DNA of 64,000 nucleotides, from positions 102,254-166,253 of the forward strand of contig JAFZPP010000001.1 of assembly GCA_017550285.1 (NCBI GenBank), written 5' to 3'. This document shows positions 60,664 through 64,000 of the stretch, piece by piece. Every line of letters starts with the position of its first letter. Position 1 is the first letter of the stretch. This DNA is from Oscillospiraceae bacterium (GTDB lineage Bacteria > Bacillota > Clostridia > Oscillospirales > Ruminococcaceae). The position numbers and the translations under genes are program-made. The notes under the pieces were generated by a model, which saw only the letters and a program-made list of their open reading frames with translations, searched no databases and was not told the DNA's origin.

Positions 60664-63558
60664 ATGATTTATCATTCCGGAAAAAAAAGTATGCTTCGTG
60701 TGACGGCAGCACTCAGCGCAGTTCTCTGCGCTGCTGCCGCCCTCAGCGCAGCGGCTGACTTCTCTTTGCAGACTGCCGCCGCATCATCCGGCGCCGAGCT
60801 GTTCGTCTCACCGGACGGCGATGACAGCAATGCCGGAACGATTGATGCACCGCTCAAAACACTTGCAGGTGCCAGAGACGCCGTCCGCAAGATCAACGGC
60901 AGCGTCAGCGGTGATATCGTCGTCAATTTCCGCGGCGGTACATACCGTCAGACCGAGCCGGTCAAATTCGATACGAAGGACTCCGGCAAAGGCGATTCAC
61001 GCATCATCTATCAGGCATATCAGGATGAGGTTCCGGTCATCAGCGGCGCAGTAGCCGTTACCGGCTGGGAAAAATACAACGACAAGCTGTATGTTGCATC
61101 GCTCGACCGAGACTACAAGCTCCGCAACTTTTACGTCAACGACCATCGCGCCAATATGGGCAGCAAGGGCGTCAGCGCACAGGGCGGCTGGGGTACCTAC
61201 AGCATCACTGCCGGTCAGGCTGACTGGGCATGGGACTCCGGACAGAAGAGCGACGGCATCAAGTACAAGGAAAGCGATCTGCCGCGTATCACCAAGAATA
61301 CAGACGATCTCGAATGTGTCAACGGTACGACATGGAACGAGAATATCGTGTGCTCGCGTGATATCAAATATGAAAACGGCACATTCGTATTCCTGATGCA
61401 GCAGCCTTACGGCGCGATTGCCCAGACACCGGGCTGGGGCGCAGGCTTCTCGACCGGCGGATGGCATACGCTCTATAATGCGTTTGAATTTGTCAACTCC
61501 CCCGGTCAGTTCTACTTCGACAAGACCGATCACAAGGTCTATTACTACCCGCTTCAGGGCGAGGATATGTCCAGCGCGGATGCAGAAGCACCGATTGCGG
61601 AATCGCTGATTATCATTTCCGGCGAATCAACCAGCAACCGCGTCAAGAACCTGTCCTTCCGCGGCATCACCTTCGCACATACCGATTATCAGCTGACCAA
61701 TGTTGCAGGCTCTCACGGCAAGACAACCTGTCAGGCAGCGCAGACCTACACCGCATTTGCGGATTCCAACTGGCACAGCAAGCGGTATGAAATGGTTGAT
61801 ACCCTGCCCGCGATGATCAAGGTAGAATCGAGTGATTCGATCGAATTTACCGGCAATGTGATCAAGCACTGCGGTGCCGACGGCATACAGATGACAAACG
61901 ACGTCATCAACAGCAAGATCAACGGCAACTATGTGACCGATATCACATCCTCCGGTATCACAATCTCGCATCCGCAGCACATCTACATCGGCGACAAGAC
62001 CAACAGCAACCGCGAAAAGTATCCCGTCGGCGTAGAAGGCGTCTGCAAGAACATTGAAATCTGCGATAACCTGCTCTATAATATCTCTGTTGTTCACGGC
62101 TTCGGCGGCTGTGCTGCGATTACCGTTTACTTCGGTGATACAGTCAAGGTGCTCCGCAATCAGGTTGAAAATACCGCATACAACGGCATTCACCTCGGCT
62201 GGGGCTGGTGCAACTTCAAGGATTCCAAGACCTGCCGCGACAACCAGATCTGCTACAACCGTGTCATCAACTGCCTGAACCGTCTGCACGACAGCGGCGG
62301 CATTTACACGATCGGTCAGATGCCCGGCACGATTATCAATGAGAACTATATTCAGGGCATTCCGGCAGGCGGTCCCGGCGCACCGACCTACGGTCTCCAC
62401 AACGACGAAGGTACCGCATACATCGAGGAGAACGACAATGTCCTCGAAATCGACAAGAACGTCACCTACACGATCAACTGTGAGGAATACGGCGACAAGC
62501 ACGACCTCACAATCCTCCGCACCTATGCAACCGTCAACAAGATGGGCAAGAATCCGCCCAGCAGCCGCATTGACACGCCGATTGTCATTTCGGATAATGT
62601 CTGGCCGGCAAGACAGTATGAAGTCTGCCTGAATTCCGGCTTGCAGGATGATTTCCGTTATCTGATGCCCGAACACATGCGCACCGATGCAGACTATATC
62701 TTCCCTGCAAGCTGCGCAACCAAGGGCGACGGCAATCTCCCGATCCGCAAGGCAGGCTCCGGCAAGACTGTCTGGATCGCTCCGGACAATACCACTTCGT
62801 TTAAGGTCGGCGCTGCGATGACCAAGGGCTCCGGTACGGCGACGAAGATCAAGACCCCGTCCGAAGCAGGTGAATACCGTGTCTATGTGACCGACAGTAC
62901 CGGCAAGGTCCTCAGCAAATCCTCACATATCGTCCGCATCAGCGGCTCTGCATCAACTGTCGATGCAAGCTCCTTCTCTGTTCAGTCCGGCGTTGATCTT
63001 GAAAACTGTCAGGAAGGCGGACAGGATGTCGCTTACATCGAAAACGGCGATTACATCGGCTTCAAGGATGTAGATTTCGGCAGCGGTGCCGATAAGATTG
63101 ATATCCGTGTCGCAGCAAACAGCGGCGGTTCTTCCATCGAGGTTCGCCTTGACGGCGCAGACGGCAAGCTGATCGGTACTGTGGATGTTGGTTCGACCGG
63201 CGGCTGGCAGGAATGGAAGACCCTGTCTGCGACGCTTGAAAAGACCTCCGGTATCCACGATCTGTATCTCGTCTTCAAGGGCGGCGAAGGTTATCTCTTT
63301 AATGTACAGTGGTGGAAGCTCAATGTTCCGGCAGGCAGCACTACCCAGAAGGAATTTATCTACGGCGATCTCAACGACGACAAGTCCGTCGATGCACGCG
63401 ATCTGACGATCCTCAAGCGTGTCATCCTCAACCAGGGTGAGATTGACGACATGGAACCCGCCGATCTCGACGGCGACGGTGAGCTCACGGCTGACGATGT
63501 CAAGCTGCATATTGAGTATCTCACCGGTAAAATCAGCGTTTTCCCCATTATGGCATGA
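60664..63558 (+). CDS. Right-handed beta-helix protein with CBM6-like domain and dockerin
   Basis: Secreted protein of 964 residues. Signal peptide (about 1-38), then LFVSPDGDDSNAGTIDAPLK, the usual opening of beta-helix enzymes, and a long right-handed parallel beta-helix (about 45-680), including GYVCKNIEICDNLLYN-like coils and HDSGGIYTIGQMPGTIINEN. The region around 700-760 is beta-rich; a CBM6/CBM35-like domain (about 770-890, ENGDYIGFKDVDFGSGADKI) and a dockerin (GDLNDDKSVDARDLTILKRV and ADLDGDGELTADDVKLHIEY) end the protein. Distantly like GH141 and polysaccharide-lyase beta-helices, but I cannot assign the family. 42 bp after the GH2 gene, same operon; GGGGG upstream of ATG. Confidence 0.8.
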   Translation: MIYHSGKKSMLRVTAALSAVLCAAAALSAAADFSLQTAAASSGAELFVSPDGDDSNAGTIDAPLKTLAGARDAVRKINGSVSGDIVVNFRGGTYRQTEPVKFDTKDSGKGDSRIIYQAYQDEVPVISGAVAVTGWEKYNDKLYVASLDRDYKLRNFYVNDHRANMGSKGVSAQGGWGTYSITAGQADWAWDSGQKSDGIKYKESDLPRITKNTDDLECVNGTTWNENIVCSRDIKYENGTFVFLMQQPYGAIAQTPGWGAGFSTGGWHTLYNAFEFVNSPGQFYFDKTDHKVYYYPLQGEDMSSADAEAPIAESLIIISGESTSNRVKNLSFRGITFAHTDYQLTNVAGSHGKTTCQAAQTYTAFADSNWHSKRYEMVDTLPAMIKVESSDSIEFTGNVIKHCGADGIQMTNDVINSKINGNYVTDITSSGITISHPQHIYIGDKTNSNREKYPVGVEGVCKNIEICDNLLYNISVVHGFGGCAAITVYFGDTVKVLRNQVENTAYNGIHLGWGWCNFKDSKTCRDNQICYNRVINCLNRLHDSGGIYTIGQMPGTIINENYIQGIPAGGPGAPTYGLHNDEGTAYIEENDNVLEIDKNVTYTINCEEYGDKHDLTILRTYATVNKMGKNPPSSRIDTPIVISDNVWPARQYEVCLNSGLQDDFRYLMPEHMRTDADYIFPASCATKGDGNLPIRKAGSGKTVWIAPDNTTSFKVGAAMTKGSGTATKIKTPSEAGEYRVYVTDSTGKVLSKSSHIVRISGSASTVDASSFSVQSGVDLENCQEGGQDVAYIENGDYIGFKDVDFGSGADKIDIRVAANSGGSSIEVRLDGADGKLIGTVDVGSTGGWQEWKTLSATLEKTSGIHDLYLVFKGGEGYLFNVQWWKLNVPAGSTTQKEFIYGDLNDDKSVDARDLTILKRVILNQGEIDDMEPADLDGDGELTADDVKLHIEYLTGKISVFPIMA

Positions 63559-63562
63559 ACAT

Positions 63563-63599
63563 GCACGAAGCCCCCTGTCTGCGGACGGGGGTTTCGTGC
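63563..63599 (+). terminator. Hairpin after the GH2 / beta-helix operon
   Basis: Stem GCACGAA-CCCCC / GGGGG-TTCGTGC. It lacks a T-run but lies 5 bp after the stop codon. Confidence 0.5.
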
Positions 63600-63624
63600 G
63601 TCTGTCGGTATGCAACGCAAAGCA

Positions 63625-63657
63625 AATGCACCCTGCTCAATCTGAACAGGGTGCATT
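63625..63657 (-). terminator. Hairpin after the esterase gene
   Basis: Perfect 11-bp stem AATGCACCCTG / CAGGGTGCATT with an 11-nt loop, 22 bp beyond the esterase stop codon. The T-run is weak. Confidence 0.5.
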
Positions 63658-63678
63658 CTTATGTATTCCTTGGAGGGA

Positions 63679-64000
63679 TTACGCTTTGAAAACATAACGG
63701 AAGAAGTTGTAGAAGAGCGGTGTGCCGACGCTCGCGTCGTGACCTGCGCCCGGGAACTCCATCCAGAGGTTCATCGTGCCGTTCTTGTCAAACAGCTCAT
63801 GATACTGCTTCGGGAACGTACCGACAACCTGGTCAGCCGTGCCGCCGCCGATCATCAGGATATACGGCAAATCAGAATCGGAGAACTTGAAATCGCTTTC
63901 TTTCATGCGGTCATTGCTGTTGAGCTTCTTGCTTCCGAGATGATTGGAGATGAACATATCACTTGCCGGAACGATACCGGGAGCCGGAGAAGAAGCGCAG
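63679..64000 (-). CDS. Alpha/beta-hydrolase esterase, C-terminal part (5' end outside window)
   Basis: About 106 C-terminal residues of an esterase, read in from the right edge. Visible are the beta-strand LPYILMIGGGTADQVV, a helix region FPKQYHELFDKNGT and WMEFPGAGHDASVGTP, in which the His is probably the catalytic one. The pattern resembles CE1-type feruloyl or acetyl-xylan esterases and related secreted esterases. No dockerin lies at this end. The in-frame ATG at 63957 is internal. Convergent with the GH2/beta-helix operon. Confidence 0.7.
   Translation of the reverse strand, partial: CASSPAPGIVPASDMFISNHLGSKKLNSNDRMKESDFKFSDSDLPYILMIGGGTADQVVGTFPKQYHELFDKNGTMNLWMEFPGAGHDASVGTPLFYNFFRYVFKA

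Overview
The window looks like a chromosomal segment of a mesophilic, anaerobic, cellulosome-forming Ruminococcus (Oscillospiraceae, Bacillota). The grounds are seven secreted proteins with dockerin-type calcium loops, class III (anaerobic) ribonucleotide reductase, many sigma-A promoters close to TTGACA-N17-TATAAT, strong GGAGG ribosome binding sites, and moderate G+C content. A human-gut species close to R. champanellensis would fit, but that is inference; no 16S or other marker gene is present.

Layout. 1-4003 (- strand): anaerobic nucleotide reduction operon nrdG-nrdD-trxB, where NrdD carries its own C-terminal redoxin domain, behind a consensus promoter with two NrdR-box-like sites. 4467-6232 (+): ACT-domain regulator (PheB-like) and homoserine dehydrogenase. 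6294-7604 (-): dockerin-bearing CE2 acetylesterase. 7727-11531 (-): an apparently permuted SpoIID/LytB protein and a class B sortase, each preceded by a long, probably structured leader. 11770-14634 (-): cysteine desulfurase, GNAT acetyltransferase, ThiI. 14796-18100: tRNA-Leu(CAG), tRNA-Gly(CCC) and a 3.1-kb prophage remnant inserted in the 3' end of tRNA-Gly (truncated integrase, truncated DGR-like reverse transcriptase, intact M15-GH25 endolysin, 28-bp att repeats). 18165-25071 (-): a hypothetical gene, a PL11 rhamnogalacturonan lyase with dockerin, and an ECF sigma / membrane anti-sigma-like / dockerin-protein operon. 25324-30629 (+): two-component system plus ABC exporter with three permeases. 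30728-32884 (-): HD-GYP membrane protein. 33154-35493 (+): GH9-CBM3-like-dockerin cellulase. 35530-40316: membrane and secreted proteins of unknown role, the GGGtGRT / IscU-like pair, a C_GCAxxG_C_C protein and acylphosphatase. 40463-50325 (-): L-arabinose locus (isomerase, FGGY kinase, YtfQRT/YjfF-type importer, AraC and AraR-like regulators). 50535-53144 (-): ABC-2 exporter. 53312-63558: divergent dockerin enzymes (GH43-like; GH2 beta-galactosidase followed by a beta-helix protein with CBM6-like domain). 63679-64000 (-): the end of an esterase.

Taken together, the enzymes (PL11, GH2, GH43-like, beta-helix protein, CE2, esterase, GH9) and the arabinose uptake locus fit attack on plant cell wall, especially pectin rhamnogalacturonan I with galactan/arabinan side chains, by cell-surface complexes. 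The sortase may help anchor those complexes. The most unusual items are the tRNA-Gly prophage remnant whose internal deletion truncated both integrase and RT, the permuted SpoIID-like protein, the two neighbouring leaders sharing ordered sequence blocks, the NrdD-redoxin fusion, and the sigma/anti-sigma/dockerin operon.
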